64,000 nt of DNA from Leptospira adleri (GTDB lineage: Bacteria; Spirochaetota; Leptospiria; Leptospirales; Leptospiraceae): assembly GCF_002811985.1 (NCBI RefSeq), contig NZ_NPDU01000002.1, positions 62,001 through 126,000 on the forward strand. Direction: 5' to 3'. Shown here one piece after another: positions 39,885 to 52,760 of the stretch. Both the position numbers and the translations under genes were made by a program. Every line of letters begins with the position of its first letter. Within the stretch, counting starts at the first letter, position 1. The notes under the pieces are model-generated. The model saw only the letters and a program-made list of their open reading frames with translations, made no database searches and was not told the origin of the DNA.

Positions 39885-41792
39885 TCATAAAAATTCCCAA
39901 GCGGTTCGAAAAACTTCCTTCTCTTCCGCAAACCGAATGAGTTTGGATAAGAACGGATCCGAAGAAAGAGTGGAACTATCGCCGATACAAAGCAATAAAT
40001 CCTTAGCCCTCGTCATTCCGACGTTGATCCTTCTCGATTCCTTTAAAAATCCGGATTTTCCTTCGTCATTGGAACGGACAAATCCCAATAGAATACAACG
40101 ATTCTCCCTTCCCTGAAAAGAATCGATGGTGGACACTCTGATCTTTGTAAGATTTGTTTCTTTGAGTTTTTCGGAAATCAATCGAACCTGCGCTCGATAT
40201 GGAGAAAGTATCGTGATATCTTCTTCTTTCCAACCTTGTTCGCTTAACAAAACACAGATCCGAATCTGTAAATCGGCTTCGAACGGATTTGTCAAACTAT
40301 CATCCACTGCGACCTCTTCCGTGTCCGTCCCCGCCGTATCGATCCATTGAAAAGAATGGGGAAACGGAAAATCGTCCGAAAAATTCGAAGCTCTTTCTTC
40401 CAACGGACGACCCGATTTCAAAAGATTCGAATAAAATTCTTTCGACGAAAACTCCGCGATCTCATCCTTCATTCGATACTGGGTATCAAGAAGAAAAACG
40501 CGTCCCGACGCAGCGAGTCTTTCTGCGGCTTTCTCAAACAAGGTAACTTCCAACGCATTTTTTTCCGAGAACAAAGTCGGCGGTAACTGTTTGTGATCTC
40601 CCGCAAGAATCACACGATCCGATTTCAAAATCGGAATCCACGAAGAAGGTTCGAGCGCCTGGGAGCATTCGTCTAACACGCAATAATCGAAGTTTCTTCC
40701 TTCCAAAACTCCCTTGGCCGCCGCGACGGGCGTGGAAACGACTACAGGATGAGAGGAAATCAAACTGTCTATCAGACCGGCTTCTATCGTTCGAATCGTT
40801 TTTTTGAGTTCTTTGACTTCTTGGAACAAGGACCTTCTCTCTTCCCTTTCTTTTTCACCGAAATTTCTTTTGTATTTCTTGGCTTGTTTGGATAACTCGA
40901 CGACTTCCCTTCTGTATTCGCTTAACAATTTTCCGTCCGGATGATGAAACAACTTATAGTCCAACGTGGATTGAAGAGCCGTTTCGGAAACTCTCGCAGG
41001 ATGCCCCAGTCTCAATACGGAAATTCCCCTTTCGGAAACGGATTCCACCAAAAGATCGCAAGCGGAATGAGTCGGCGCAGAAACCAGAACCTTTCTTTCT
41101 TCGAAGACTAACTGACTCACGATTTCGGATAACGTGGTGGTTTTTCCGGTTCCGGGAGGACCGTGTATGATCGAAACGTCCTCGGAAAGAACCGAGTGTA
41201 ACACCGCATTCTTTTGGGAATCGTTCAATCGGGAATCCATCCTTTCCCATACGCGATTTCGATCGTTCTCCCGGATGGAAATCTTATCGGGTTTTCCGTA
41301 TCCTAAAAGAAGTTCTCGATTGACATACGATCGACTTCCCTTCTTGGCTTCGGAAATCGAATCGAGCGCGCGAAACATTTCCTTATAGGAAGTTTCATCC
41401 GGTAAAAGATCAATGTGGCATTTTCCTTCTTCGGACCATTCCGGAACCTCGTCGATCGCGATTCGAATTCTTTCCTTATGAAGGGAAACGATTATAGCTC
41501 GGGTCTTCTCTTCTTCTTTTCCGATCTGAATCGGAGCTCCGGATTGAAACTTGGAAGGATATTCTTCTTGTTCGGGAAAACGAAAGGTAAGAATCCAACT
41601 TCCGTCTCGGCCGATGGATTGTTCCTCGTAGATAAGAGGGTATAACGTGATGCCGAGCCGGATTCGATCTTGTATGGAACGCGAAAGCCAGTCTTTGGAA
41701 AAAAGATTTTCCTCTTCTCTTTTTTCCCGTTCGAGTTCTTTGCGAACGGCTTCCAATTCTTCGAGAGAATCGGAAAATTTTTGTTCCTTCAA
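39885..41792 (-). CDS. UPF1/IGHMBP2-type superfamily 1 helicase
   Basis: A 635-residue SF1B helicase. Motifs in order: Q motif LNDSQKNAV, Walker A GPPGTGKTTT, motif II DECSQ, AGDHKQLPPT (motif III), TQYRMKDEI (motif IV), VSTIDSFQGREN (motif V) and VGMTRAKDLL (motif VI). The N-terminal barrel and the long coiled helix (about residues 310-350) resemble IGHMBP2/Sen1-like helicases that act on RNA and DNA 5'-3'. The bacterial function is unknown. It overlaps the cysteine-synthase-like gene upstream by four bases and ends the leuC-leuD operon. Confidence 0.9.
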   Translation of the reverse strand: MKEQKFSDSLEELEAVRKELEREKREEENLFSKDWLSRSIQDRIRLGITLYPLIYEEQSIGRDGSWILTFRFPEQEEYPSKFQSGAPIQIGKEEEKTRAIIVSLHKERIRIAIDEVPEWSEEGKCHIDLLPDETSYKEMFRALDSISEAKKGSRSYVNRELLLGYGKPDKISIRENDRNRVWERMDSRLNDSQKNAVLHSVLSEDVSIIHGPPGTGKTTTLSEIVSQLVFEERKVLVSAPTHSACDLLVESVSERGISVLRLGHPARVSETALQSTLDYKLFHHPDGKLLSEYRREVVELSKQAKKYKRNFGEKEREERRSLFQEVKELKKTIRTIEAGLIDSLISSHPVVVSTPVAAAKGVLEGRNFDYCVLDECSQALEPSSWIPILKSDRVILAGDHKQLPPTLFSEKNALEVTLFEKAAERLAASGRVFLLDTQYRMKDEIAEFSSKEFYSNLLKSGRPLEERASNFSDDFPFPHSFQWIDTAGTDTEEVAVDDSLTNPFEADLQIRICVLLSEQGWKEEDITILSPYRAQVRLISEKLKETNLTKIRVSTIDSFQGRENRCILLGFVRSNDEGKSGFLKESRRINVGMTRAKDLLLCIGDSSTLSSDPFLSKLIRFAEEKEVFRTAWEFL

Positions 41793-42790
41793 AACCGGTC
41801 CGGAGAAAGGACTACGATTCTGTAGACCTGAGATTTTTGATCGTCCCTTGTTGGAAGGCTTTCCGCAAATCGAATCGCACTCGCGAGAGTCGTTCCCGTA
41901 GTCGTTCCCGCAAAAATTCCCTCTTTCTGATAGAGATCGGATTGATAGAGAAGCGCTTGTTCCCGGTCCACTCCTACGTATTCGTCCACGATCTTCGGAT
42001 CAAACGACTCAGGCAGATGAATCGAGGTTTCGTTCTGAACCATCTTTCGTATGAATCTGGATTTCTGACTCACTCCCATGATCACTCGAATGGAAGACTT
42101 CTTGGATTTTAAAAAACGTCCCGCTCCGGAAAGTGTTCCGCCGGAACCTCCTCCTGCGACGAACGCGTCGACGTTCCCTGCAAGGTCTCTCCAGATTTCA
42201 GGGCCTGTAAAAAGATAATGTGCGTTTGTATTGGCCATGTCCGTGTATTCGTTTAAGATCACGGTGTTTTTTTCTTTCTCTTTGATCTCTCTTGCTTTTT
42301 TTAACAGAGCCTCGTCCCAATTCCCTTTTGCTTCCGGAAGAATTTCGACATGGGCTCCGAATGTTTGAAGATCTTTGATTTTTTGAGGATCTGTGTCTCC
42401 TGCGACCAAACAACGAAACTTATACTGACGGATCGTGCTGATCCAGGCGAGACTGAGTCCGGTAGAATTGTAACCCGGTTGAATGATCTGCCCGCCCGGT
42501 TTCAATTCTCCTCTTCTTTCGGAAGAAAGAATCATGGAAAGAGCGGTTCTGTCCTTCACCGAGCCCGTTGGGTTGCAGAACTCCGCCTTGAGATAAAATT
42601 CCACATTGGGAATATGAGAACCGATCTGGTTCAGACGAATGAGCGGAGTGTTTCCGATCATCTGAAGGATCGTTTCTTTTACCGGTTTTGCTACGCTGAG
42701 TTCCCGTCCAAACGATTTCTGAATGTTATTCAGAGCGCCAAGGAAACTGTTTCCAAACTCGTCAATTGAACGGGAGATTTCATCAAACAT
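41789..42790 (-). CDS. PLP-dependent cysteine synthase-like enzyme with a variant substrate loop
   Basis: A 333-residue fold-type II PLP enzyme. It has a 45-residue N-terminal extension, then IGNTPLIRL, the PLP lysine in PTGSVKDRTA and the phosphate loop GGGSGGTLSG. The loop that in cysteine synthase, CBS and relatives reads TSGNTG is here PGYNSTG, so the residues that hold the amino-acid substrate differ. The C-terminus stops at VVLSPDRF, about where cysteine synthase has its conserved SxGERY region. A different substrate is plausible. It is 15 bases after leuD and overlaps the helicase start by four bases. Confidence 0.82.
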   Translation of the reverse strand: MFDEISRSIDEFGNSFLGALNNIQKSFGRELSVAKPVKETILQMIGNTPLIRLNQIGSHIPNVEFYLKAEFCNPTGSVKDRTALSMILSSERRGELKPGGQIIQPGYNSTGLSLAWISTIRQYKFRCLVAGDTDPQKIKDLQTFGAHVEILPEAKGNWDEALLKKAREIKEKEKNTVILNEYTDMANTNAHYLFTGPEIWRDLAGNVDAFVAGGGSGGTLSGAGRFLKSKKSSIRVIMGVSQKSRFIRKMVQNETSIHLPESFDPKIVDEYVGVDREQALLYQSDLYQKEGIFAGTTTGTTLASAIRFAESLPTRDDQKSQVYRIVVLSPDRF

Positions 42791-42799
42791 ATAATTTGT

Positions 42800-43426
<627 letters not shown>

Positions 43427-43445
43427 AATTTCTAAATTCTTTCCC

Positions 43446-44843
<1,398 letters not shown>

Positions 44844-45014
44844 TGTGGATTCTGTCTCCCCGAAAGAAATTCTTCCGGAATTAGTGGATTGGATGGATTT
44901 CTCGGAAGGAGAAAGAGCGCATCCGTCTGTATTTCCATCGTTGGGAAATCGGGTCTTTTCGTCTACCCGGATCTATTCTAAGCGGTCTGGAATGAATTTG
45001 GAAGAATGAAAATT

Positions 45015-46463
45015 CTATCTCGCTCGAAAAACGAAAACCGTTTTGCCGAGACTGATCTCGTCGAAATCGTATAAGACCCGAGGCCTGAGAACTTTTTTCC
45101 CGTTGAGGTAGGTTCCCGAATCGGAGATGAGATCGTAAAGTACGAACCGATTCTTTATCTTTCGAATTCTTGCGTGAAGTTTACTCACGTTCGGATCCGC
45201 GACCAAAACGTCTGACAATTCCCCCGCACCCAAGGTCGTTTCCGCTTTCCGAATCGGAATTTGTTTTCCAGGAGTGCGCCCTTCCTTTTGAATCAGGGTT
45301 GCGAGGTCGTAGGCTTCCGCCGCTTCGAACTCGGATTCGTTCACGGGAAGGGAACGAGCCACGTAAACTCCTTCCGGATTTGCATAGGGCGACGTGTGAA
45401 ACTGATCCCCGTACATTCTCTGATAGACTTCTCTTTCTTCGCCTCTCGCGTGGAACCTACGTTCCGCCTCTCCATCGGACGGTTTAGAAGATTCTTCCGG
45501 TTCCTTTTCCCTTTTGAACAAAAGTAAAAGACCGATCAAAGTAAGAACGAGTAAAAATCCGATCGTGGGAAGAAAAACTCCTGGACTTAAAAAAACGAAT
45601 CGAAGCTGTTTCATCGCGCCGGGTTTGTAAGTGTAATTGAACTTTCCGCCTCGACTCGATTCCCAATCACCCCGTAAGAAGTCGCCTTCCCCTTTCCAAA
45701 AATCATTTTGAAACGGAGAATCATACTGGACCAAGGCCGGATATTTGTGAAAGTATTCGAGGTCCGTCAAAAAACGGGAAACGGAATCGGGTGCGTCCAA
45801 CTCGAACAATTCTCCGCCGTAGATTCGGACGAGTTCTCGGTTTGAAAAATTATTCTTCCCAAAAATCTGGATCGGAAGACCGGAAGTGGACAAACCCTGT
45901 CTGAGTCCGGGAGGAAGTTTGTATTCGCCATCCGAAACCAAAAGCGCAAGATAGGATTCCCTCGTCAAAATCGTATTCAATTTTTGGAATACAAGATCCA
46001 AATTCACTCCCGTGTTGGAATTACTGAGAGAGCCCGGAACACGCGCTTTCAGAAGAGCCGTCTGTCGATCTAGATCTTTTTCAACCACAAGGAGATCGTC
46101 CGAAAAAAAGATAAAACTAAAGTGATCCTCGTCTCCGCTCGCTTGAACGATCTTTTGCAAAAGACGCGTGTTGAAATTGTTCTCCTCCAAGCTCGTTCCT
46201 GACTGAACGAGAAAGACCGTATGAACGGATCTGGATCCTTCTTTGCGGGTGACCTTGGGACGGAGAACCGTTCGACTCTCCGAACCTCTGGATTCTCGGA
46301 TGAGAAAGTTTTCCCTTTCTAAGGGAAATTGTTTTTTATCTCGGATCGAAAGTTGAATGAAAGGAAACGAGGACGCGTCGATTTCCTCCATTATAAATGG
46401 GGATTTTTGGGCAAAAACCGGAAAGGTAAATAAAACCAGTGTTAGGAGGACTGCATAACCCAT
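45015..46463 (-). CDS. Membrane protein with VWA-like and FHA domains
   Basis: A 482-residue protein. A signal peptide (VLLTLVLFTFPVFA) leads into an exported part resembling a von Willebrand A domain (about 80-230), where the MIDAS-type DxSxS is replaced by QSGTS (VFLVQSGTSLEE). One membrane helix (about 295-318, FLPTIGFLLVLTLIGLLLLF) separates it from a cytoplasmic FHA domain (about 380-482: TTLGAGELSDVLVADPNVSKLHARI, GTYLNGKKV). FHA domains bind phosphothreonine, so the protein may pass an envelope state to a kinase-linked signal. Its gene is 24 bases after the orphan ABC ATPase, last in the LPS-type operon. Role is inferred. Confidence 0.8.
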   Translation of the reverse strand: MGYAVLLTLVLFTFPVFAQKSPFIMEEIDASSFPFIQLSIRDKKQFPLERENFLIRESRGSESRTVLRPKVTRKEGSRSVHTVFLVQSGTSLEENNFNTRLLQKIVQASGDEDHFSFIFFSDDLLVVEKDLDRQTALLKARVPGSLSNSNTGVNLDLVFQKLNTILTRESYLALLVSDGEYKLPPGLRQGLSTSGLPIQIFGKNNFSNRELVRIYGGELFELDAPDSVSRFLTDLEYFHKYPALVQYDSPFQNDFWKGEGDFLRGDWESSRGGKFNYTYKPGAMKQLRFVFLSPGVFLPTIGFLLVLTLIGLLLLFKREKEPEESSKPSDGEAERRFHARGEEREVYQRMYGDQFHTSPYANPEGVYVARSLPVNESEFEAAEAYDLATLIQKEGRTPGKQIPIRKAETTLGAGELSDVLVADPNVSKLHARIRKIKNRFVLYDLISDSGTYLNGKKVLRPRVLYDFDEISLGKTVFVFRAR

Positions 46464-46487
46464 CGTTCGCTCGAGTAGTTTCTTAGA

Positions 46488-47255
46488 TCAGCTTCCCTGT
46501 TCAAACAGTTTTTTTCCGTAATCGGAACTCGGATTCAATTCTCCGGATTTTCCGCGGGAAACGACCTCGGCCCATTCTCCTTGATAGAGGATACTGATAG
46601 TATCGGCTATCGCTTCCACGATTGGGATTTCGTGGGTGATAAAAATGATCGAAAGACCCCTTTCTTTTCGGAATTTCATAAGAAGTCTCAGAGCCTCCGC
46701 TTCGCTGATCGAGTCAAGAGCGGCGGTTGGTTCGTCCGCGACGACGATTTCCGCTCCTGAATACACAGCAAGTAGGATGAGAATCCTTTGTCTTTCTCCT
46801 CCGGAAAGATTTCCTGGAAGTCCGTCGAACGCGCGTTTGGGATCGTGGATATAAATCGATTCCAAAAGTTGGAGAATTTTTTCCTTTTGCGCGTATTCGC
46901 CGTTGGTTAAGGAGAATGCTTCGAGAATCTGAGAACCGGTCTTTCGATACGGGTGAAATCCCCAAACCGGATTCTGAGGAACGAGTGCGATTTTTTTACC
47001 ACGAAGCGGCATCCATTCCCTTTCCGTAAAGTAACGGGCGTCCATTCCCAAAAATTGAAACCGATCCGATCTCAAAAAAAGTTCCTTGTCGCTCATCCCT
47101 AATAGACAAGAGGCAAAGGTTGACTTTCCGCTTCCGGATTCCCCGACGATACAATGGACTTCTCCGGAGTTCAGGGTAAAATCGATTCCTTTCAGAATAT
47201 GATGTCCCGGCGTGGAAACCTTTAGATTGGAAATTTCGATTACGGGGGACTTCAC
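46488..47255 (-). CDS. Orphan ABC transporter ATP-binding protein, OppD/DppD-like
   Basis: A 255-residue ATPase with Walker A GESGSGKST at about 37-45, ALVPQNPVWGFHPY (Q-loop, as in OppD/DppD), signature LSGGERQRIL and Walker B EIVVADEPTAALD. This subfamily normally works with two permeases, a second ATPase and a binding protein; none are in the window. It lies nine bases after gmhA and 24 before the FHA gene. The truncated C-terminus, without the extended OppD zinc/oligopeptide motif, is of ordinary length for a single-domain member. The transported substrate is unknown. Confidence 0.85.
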   Translation of the reverse strand: MKSPVIEISNLKVSTPGHHILKGIDFTLNSGEVHCIVGESGSGKSTFASCLLGMSDKELFLRSDRFQFLGMDARYFTEREWMPLRGKKIALVPQNPVWGFHPYRKTGSQILEAFSLTNGEYAQKEKILQLLESIYIHDPKRAFDGLPGNLSGGERQRILILLAVYSGAEIVVADEPTAALDSISEAEALRLLMKFRKERGLSIIFITHEIPIVEAIADTISILYQGEWAEVVSRGKSGELNPSSDYGKKLFEQGS

Positions 47256-47264
47256 GAAAAGGAA

Positions 47265-47852
47265 CTATTCTAAATTGAAAAGATTGTATTCGACAATGCT
47301 GCAGAGGATATGTCCGATCAAAATATGCGATTCCTGGATCCGAGCGGTGACCTTGCTTGGAACGATCACATCGATGTCAGCGAGATTTTTCATCTTACCG
47401 CCGTCTCCACCTAACAGCGATATGGTTTTTACTCCGCGGCTTTTTGCTTTTTCCAGCGCGAGAAGGACGTTCTTCGAATTTCCGCTCGTGGAAAGACCGA
47501 TGAGCAAATCCCCTTTTCTTCCGAAGGCTTCGATTTGACGAGAGAATACTTCTTCATAACCGTAGTCGTTCGAACAAGCGGTCAAAACCGCGGAGTCCGC
47601 GGAAAATGACATCGCGGGAAGCGCCTTTCTTTCGTTTCCGGATTTATAACGCACAACGAGTTCCGCGGCTATATGGGAGGCGTCGCAAGAGGAACCTCCG
47701 TTCCCGCATAAAAAAACCGTGTTTCCCGCTTGCAAAACTTTGGAAACCAATTCGCCCGCTTTTGTGATATCTTCCAAAATCGAATCGATTAATTTTTGTT
47801 TGGTGGAAATAGAATCTCGGATCTGACCGAGAGCGATTTCTTTGATATCCAT
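47265..47852 (-). CDS. gmhA: Phosphoheptose isomerase
   Basis: SIS-domain enzyme that converts sedoheptulose 7-phosphate to D-glycero-manno-heptose 7-phosphate for LPS core heptose. I use the ATG at 47852, because the upstream gene stops at 47854; it gives 195 residues, typical of GmhA. Features are [29 protein letters not shown] and [15 protein letters not shown]. The DiaA-like alternative is less likely because of the RIQE-H catalytic segment. It sits with a glycosyltransferase and near an O-antigen ligase, in accordance with an LPS role. Confidence 0.9.
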   Translation of the reverse strand: MDIKEIALGQIRDSISTKQKLIDSILEDITKAGELVSKVLQAGNTVFLCGNGGSSCDASHIAAELVVRYKSGNERKALPAMSFSADSAVLTACSNDYGYEEVFSRQIEAFGRKGDLLIGLSTSGNSKNVLLALEKAKSRGVKTISLLGGDGGKMKNLADIDVIVPSKVTARIQESHILIGHILCSIVEYNLFNLE

Positions 47853-47853
47853 T

Positions 47854-48627
47854 TTAGGTAATACCTCTTTTTTTCCGTATCTGTTCCAATACTCGAAAGA
47901 ATTCCGTCTTCGCTTTTTCAAAATCCTGAAGGGAAAGATTTTCCGTATAAGGAGAATTCTCCTTTTGATTTCCGCTCACGTTTAAAAAATACAATTCGTC
48001 CGAAACGATCGCTTTCATTCTCTTCGTGGAATTGGACTGGAAGAATTGTTCGAATTCAGGGCCCATATATACGAGAAGAATCGCAAGAAGACTCGGCTTC
48101 AGGCGGATGAGAACCTGTTGTTTCCAGATCGGTTCCCAATTGTAAAAGTCCTTCCAAGATTCCTGCGTAGAACCCGATTCTCCGTACAAGACTTTCAGAT
48201 CCTCCTCGATTCCCTCGGGTTGGAAACGGGAGAACACACTTTTCAGATCCGCGTGTTCGTAGGAAAGAATTCGATTGAGTTCCGCCTCCGGAACGAATAC
48301 CACACCCGAAATTTTTTCGTTCTGAAGACTCAAAAAATTCCCGGTCGAAACGACGAGAGAATATTCTCGTCCGCCTTTTTCCTTTCCTTCGAGACGAAAC
48401 AACTTCGGACCATTCTTAAGAATTTTATAATATTTCGTTTCATGAACGACGCCCGAACTTTTTTTACGGGTCACGAAAAAACGATCCGCTTTTTCCCGAA
48501 GTTCAAAAAGTTCGCGTTTGTATCCGTAACTTTCTCGCACGGGAGGAGTTTCGTCGACGTGGCCCCGTTTCTTCTTTCGTCCGCGAAAGAAAGAAAGGAT
48601 TCTTTTAAAAAACGACTTAACTCCCAT
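47854..48627 (-). CDS. Unknown protein with a FliG-C-like C-terminal segment
   Basis: A 257-residue protein with a basic N-terminus ([19 protein letters not shown]) and no clear family. Residues about 170-255 resemble the FliG C-terminal domain: [20 protein letters not shown] corresponds to the DLAxALKGA helix region, [13 protein letters not shown] to SxRAxxMLxEEL and [17 protein letters not shown] to the vrxxdVEeAQ helix. The same kind of segment appears in the protein at 20390-21685. It overlaps the glycosyltransferase gene upstream by 11 bases and ends two bases before gmhA. No flagellar gene is nearby. The relation is by pattern, not proven. Confidence 0.65.
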   Translation of the reverse strand: MGVKSFFKRILSFFRGRKKKRGHVDETPPVRESYGYKRELFELREKADRFFVTRKKSSGVVHETKYYKILKNGPKLFRLEGKEKGGREYSLVVSTGNFLSLQNEKISGVVFVPEAELNRILSYEHADLKSVFSRFQPEGIEEDLKVLYGESGSTQESWKDFYNWEPIWKQQVLIRLKPSLLAILLVYMGPEFEQFFQSNSTKRMKAIVSDELYFLNVSGNQKENSPYTENLSLQDFEKAKTEFFRVLEQIRKKRGIT

Positions 48628-49486
48628 AACCCTCTTTCACGTTAGACGGTCTTTCTATGAGCTTCTTCTCAAGCTCGTATTGTTTTGCGTCTTTTAAAAA
48701 AGTGGAATAAGCGGAGGAAACCGCGATGACCCAACCCGGAAATCCGTCCAAAAATCCGAATTTAAAAAAATACGTTTCGATAAACTTGGAGAAAGGTTTG
48801 TAAATCGTGCGAAGAACGGAAAACCGCTTTCCTTTTCGTTGTCTCGTCATCGCGACGATCGAAGAAAACTGGTTGATCGTGTTCACCTGGTGCGTGAGAT
48901 CTCGAAAACTGTAGTGGATTATATCTCCCGAAAGTTTTCCGCCCTTTCCTTGAATGCTGATATAATCGTGCGGATTTTCTCCGACCCAAATCGCATTTCC
49001 TTTTTTAAAGATGCGGTACCGAAATTGAGGATACCAACCGGAATAACGGATAAATCTGCCGAGATGAAACGTAAGACGGGAAACCTGAAAGCCGTCCCTT
49101 TCTTCGAAGCCTTCCTCCTCTTTGAATTTCCGAAGGGAACTTTGTAATTCGGGCGAAACACGTTCGTCCGCGTCCAGAGAAAGAATCCAGTCGAATTTAC
49201 AAAGCGAGATTGCGTCGTTTTTTTGTTCGATATGACCTTTGAATTTTTGTTTGAAAAATCGGACGTTCGGATAGGATTTCGAAATTTTTTCCGTATTATC
49301 CGTGCTATTCGAATCGAGAACGACGATCTCGTCCGCGATCTCAAGACAGGATTCGATACATTCGCCGATATTTCTTTCTTCGTTATAAGTGATGATGGCG
49401 ACCGATAATTTTTTTCCTTGGGTAAATGGAGGGGTTCCGGTGTTTTTTTCCGTTTTCTTTTTCTTGGCTGGAATTGTTTTTCCCAT
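48617..49486 (-). CDS. Family 2 glycosyltransferase, WaaE/KdtX-like
   Basis: A 289-residue glycosyltransferase. It opens with a low-complexity Lys/Thr stretch, then SVAIITYNEERNIGECI, IADEIVVLDSNSTDNTE and a DXD in LSLDADERVSPEL. The C-terminal part (KPFSKFIETYFFKFGFLDGFPG) is the WaaE/KdtX-like membrane-associated region. Enzymes of this group add sugars to the LPS core. The first gene of a minus-strand operon GT-FliG-like-gmhA-ABC-FHA, divergent from the O-antigen ligase gene by 109 bases. Confidence 0.9.
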   Translation of the reverse strand: MGKTIPAKKKKTEKNTGTPPFTQGKKLSVAIITYNEERNIGECIESCLEIADEIVVLDSNSTDNTEKISKSYPNVRFFKQKFKGHIEQKNDAISLCKFDWILSLDADERVSPELQSSLRKFKEEEGFEERDGFQVSRLTFHLGRFIRYSGWYPQFRYRIFKKGNAIWVGENPHDYISIQGKGGKLSGDIIHYSFRDLTHQVNTINQFSSIVAMTRQRKGKRFSVLRTIYKPFSKFIETYFFKFGFLDGFPGWVIAVSSAYSTFLKDAKQYELEKKLIERPSNVKEGYGS

Positions 49487-49595
49487 CTGTTCGATTGATT
49501 CCTGGAATCAGTTCTTTTTTCTAATGGTAGAATGAATTCTTTCTCTGTCATTGGTTTTTTAAGGGAATTTTTTAAGAACTTCCGAGGAGCAAACG

Positions 49596-51692
<2,097 letters not shown>

Positions 51693-51713
51693 AATTACAG
51701 ACATTGAAAACTT

Positions 51714-51800
<87 letters not shown>

Positions 51801-51813
51801 GATACAAAGTGAC

Positions 51814-51888
<75 letters not shown>

Positions 51889-51893
51889 AAAGG

Positions 51894-51922
51894 TATGATT
51901 TTAAGGGAAAGTACAGTGTCAA
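51894..51922 (-). promoter_or_regulatory. Candidate promoter of the tRNA-Cys/tRNA-Leu pair
   Basis: On the minus strand there is a perfect -35 TTGACA at 51922-51917, then 17 bases, then ATCATA at 51899-51894, a poor -10. The position, about ten bases before the mature tRNA-Cys 5' end, suits a tRNA promoter. The -10 is weak by consensus, so the call rests mostly on the -35 and the place. Confidence 0.4.
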
Positions 51923-52013
51923 TAGAAAAGTCTTTGCAGCCAGTCTTTGTACTTCCTTTTACATTATCCCATCGATCGGAAGTAAGAATCCGACCCGATC
52001 AAGACGGATTTTT

Positions 52014-52454
52014 ATGAAACAAAGAAGAACCTATTTTTATCAGATGGATTCTCGAGGCCGCCTCTTTCACGAGGGAACCGAATTGAACGACCCGGACTTT
52101 CTGGACTTTTTTATTTCCAGAATTCAAAAAAATGAAACGGGAATTCATCCCGAATTTCCTTATCTTTCCGCTTGTGCCGGAGAATGGAATTTCATCCTGC
52201 CCGCGACCTCGGTCTTCGTATTTCGAAAATGGGAAGCCGAAAAACTTTTTTACTCTCCGAACTTATCCGTCCCTTTCCAACCCGATCAATTGAGGATGTA
52301 CGGAAATTCTTTGGTGCATCCGGCGCCAAGAAAAGAATGGGGATCATTTTCCAGCGAGCTCCTCCTCGAATTCTCGCAAAAAATCGAAGAACAGGAAAAC
52401 GATCTCTACTTTCACCACAAAACCGGAGATTTTAAGATCCGAATTCTTTCTTAA
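52014..52454 (+). CDS. UPF0598/DUF4505 family protein
   Basis: A 146-residue protein that resembles the UPF0598 family, which includes human C8orf82. It starts at ATG 52014 with YFYQMDSRGRLFHEG, then DPDFLDFFISRIQKN, LSACAGEWNFILPA and PFQPDQLRMYG with SLVHPAP. All of these positions are conserved in the family as I recall it. The function of the family is unknown. The gene is next to two tRNAs and is followed by a 306-base AT-rich spacer. Confidence 0.8.
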   Translation: MKQRRTYFYQMDSRGRLFHEGTELNDPDFLDFFISRIQKNETGIHPEFPYLSACAGEWNFILPATSVFVFRKWEAEKLFYSPNLSVPFQPDQLRMYGNSLVHPAPRKEWGSFSSELLLEFSQKIEEQENDLYFHHKTGDFKIRILS

Positions 52455-52760
52455 TGCCGATTCTTTTTTTAAAGTCTCGGATCCAAACAAAGGCTCATCA
52501 CTCGCTTTCGAGAAGTTTTTAATCTTCCACAAACCATACAAATCTCAGTAAGAATTTAATCTTTTCAAGTTATCAATTTCAATATAAAACAGAGACAAAA
52601 ATTGCCAGCTGATCCCAACCAAATTGCATTTCATTAAATTTGAATATTCAACTAATTGAAATTATCTTTCAGAATCCGTCCGTGTCCGATTAGAATTCTT
52701 CTTGCTTCGAATCCTCCGACGCAAAACAATAAGCCACTTTTTCAATGCAAGGAAGGAAAA
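52455..52760. other. AT-rich spacer with a candidate promoter
   Basis: A 306-base stretch between the UPF0598 gene and the flavin-type operon. No gene is supported. It is AT-rich. It holds a sigma-70-like promoter and palindrome at 52640-52668 (separate entry) and a ribosome site AAGGAAGG at 52749-52756, before the ATG at 52761. Confidence 0.5.
52640..52668 (+). promoter_or_regulatory. Candidate promoter overlapped by a 12-bp palindrome
   Basis: TTGAAT at 52640-52645 and TATCTT at 52663-52668 are separated by 17 bases, a fair sigma-70 pair. TTGAATATTCAA at 52640-52651 is a perfect 12-base palindrome lying on the -35 box, so a repressor could act here. It would drive the two flavin-type genes and the cyclase gene, whose first ATG is at 52761. 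Confidence 0.45.

Noticed and set aside
48046..48645. A 199-codon plus-strand frame
   Set aside because: Antisense to the FliG-C-like gene, which is coupled to its neighbours; the frame is Phe/Arg-rich shadow coding.
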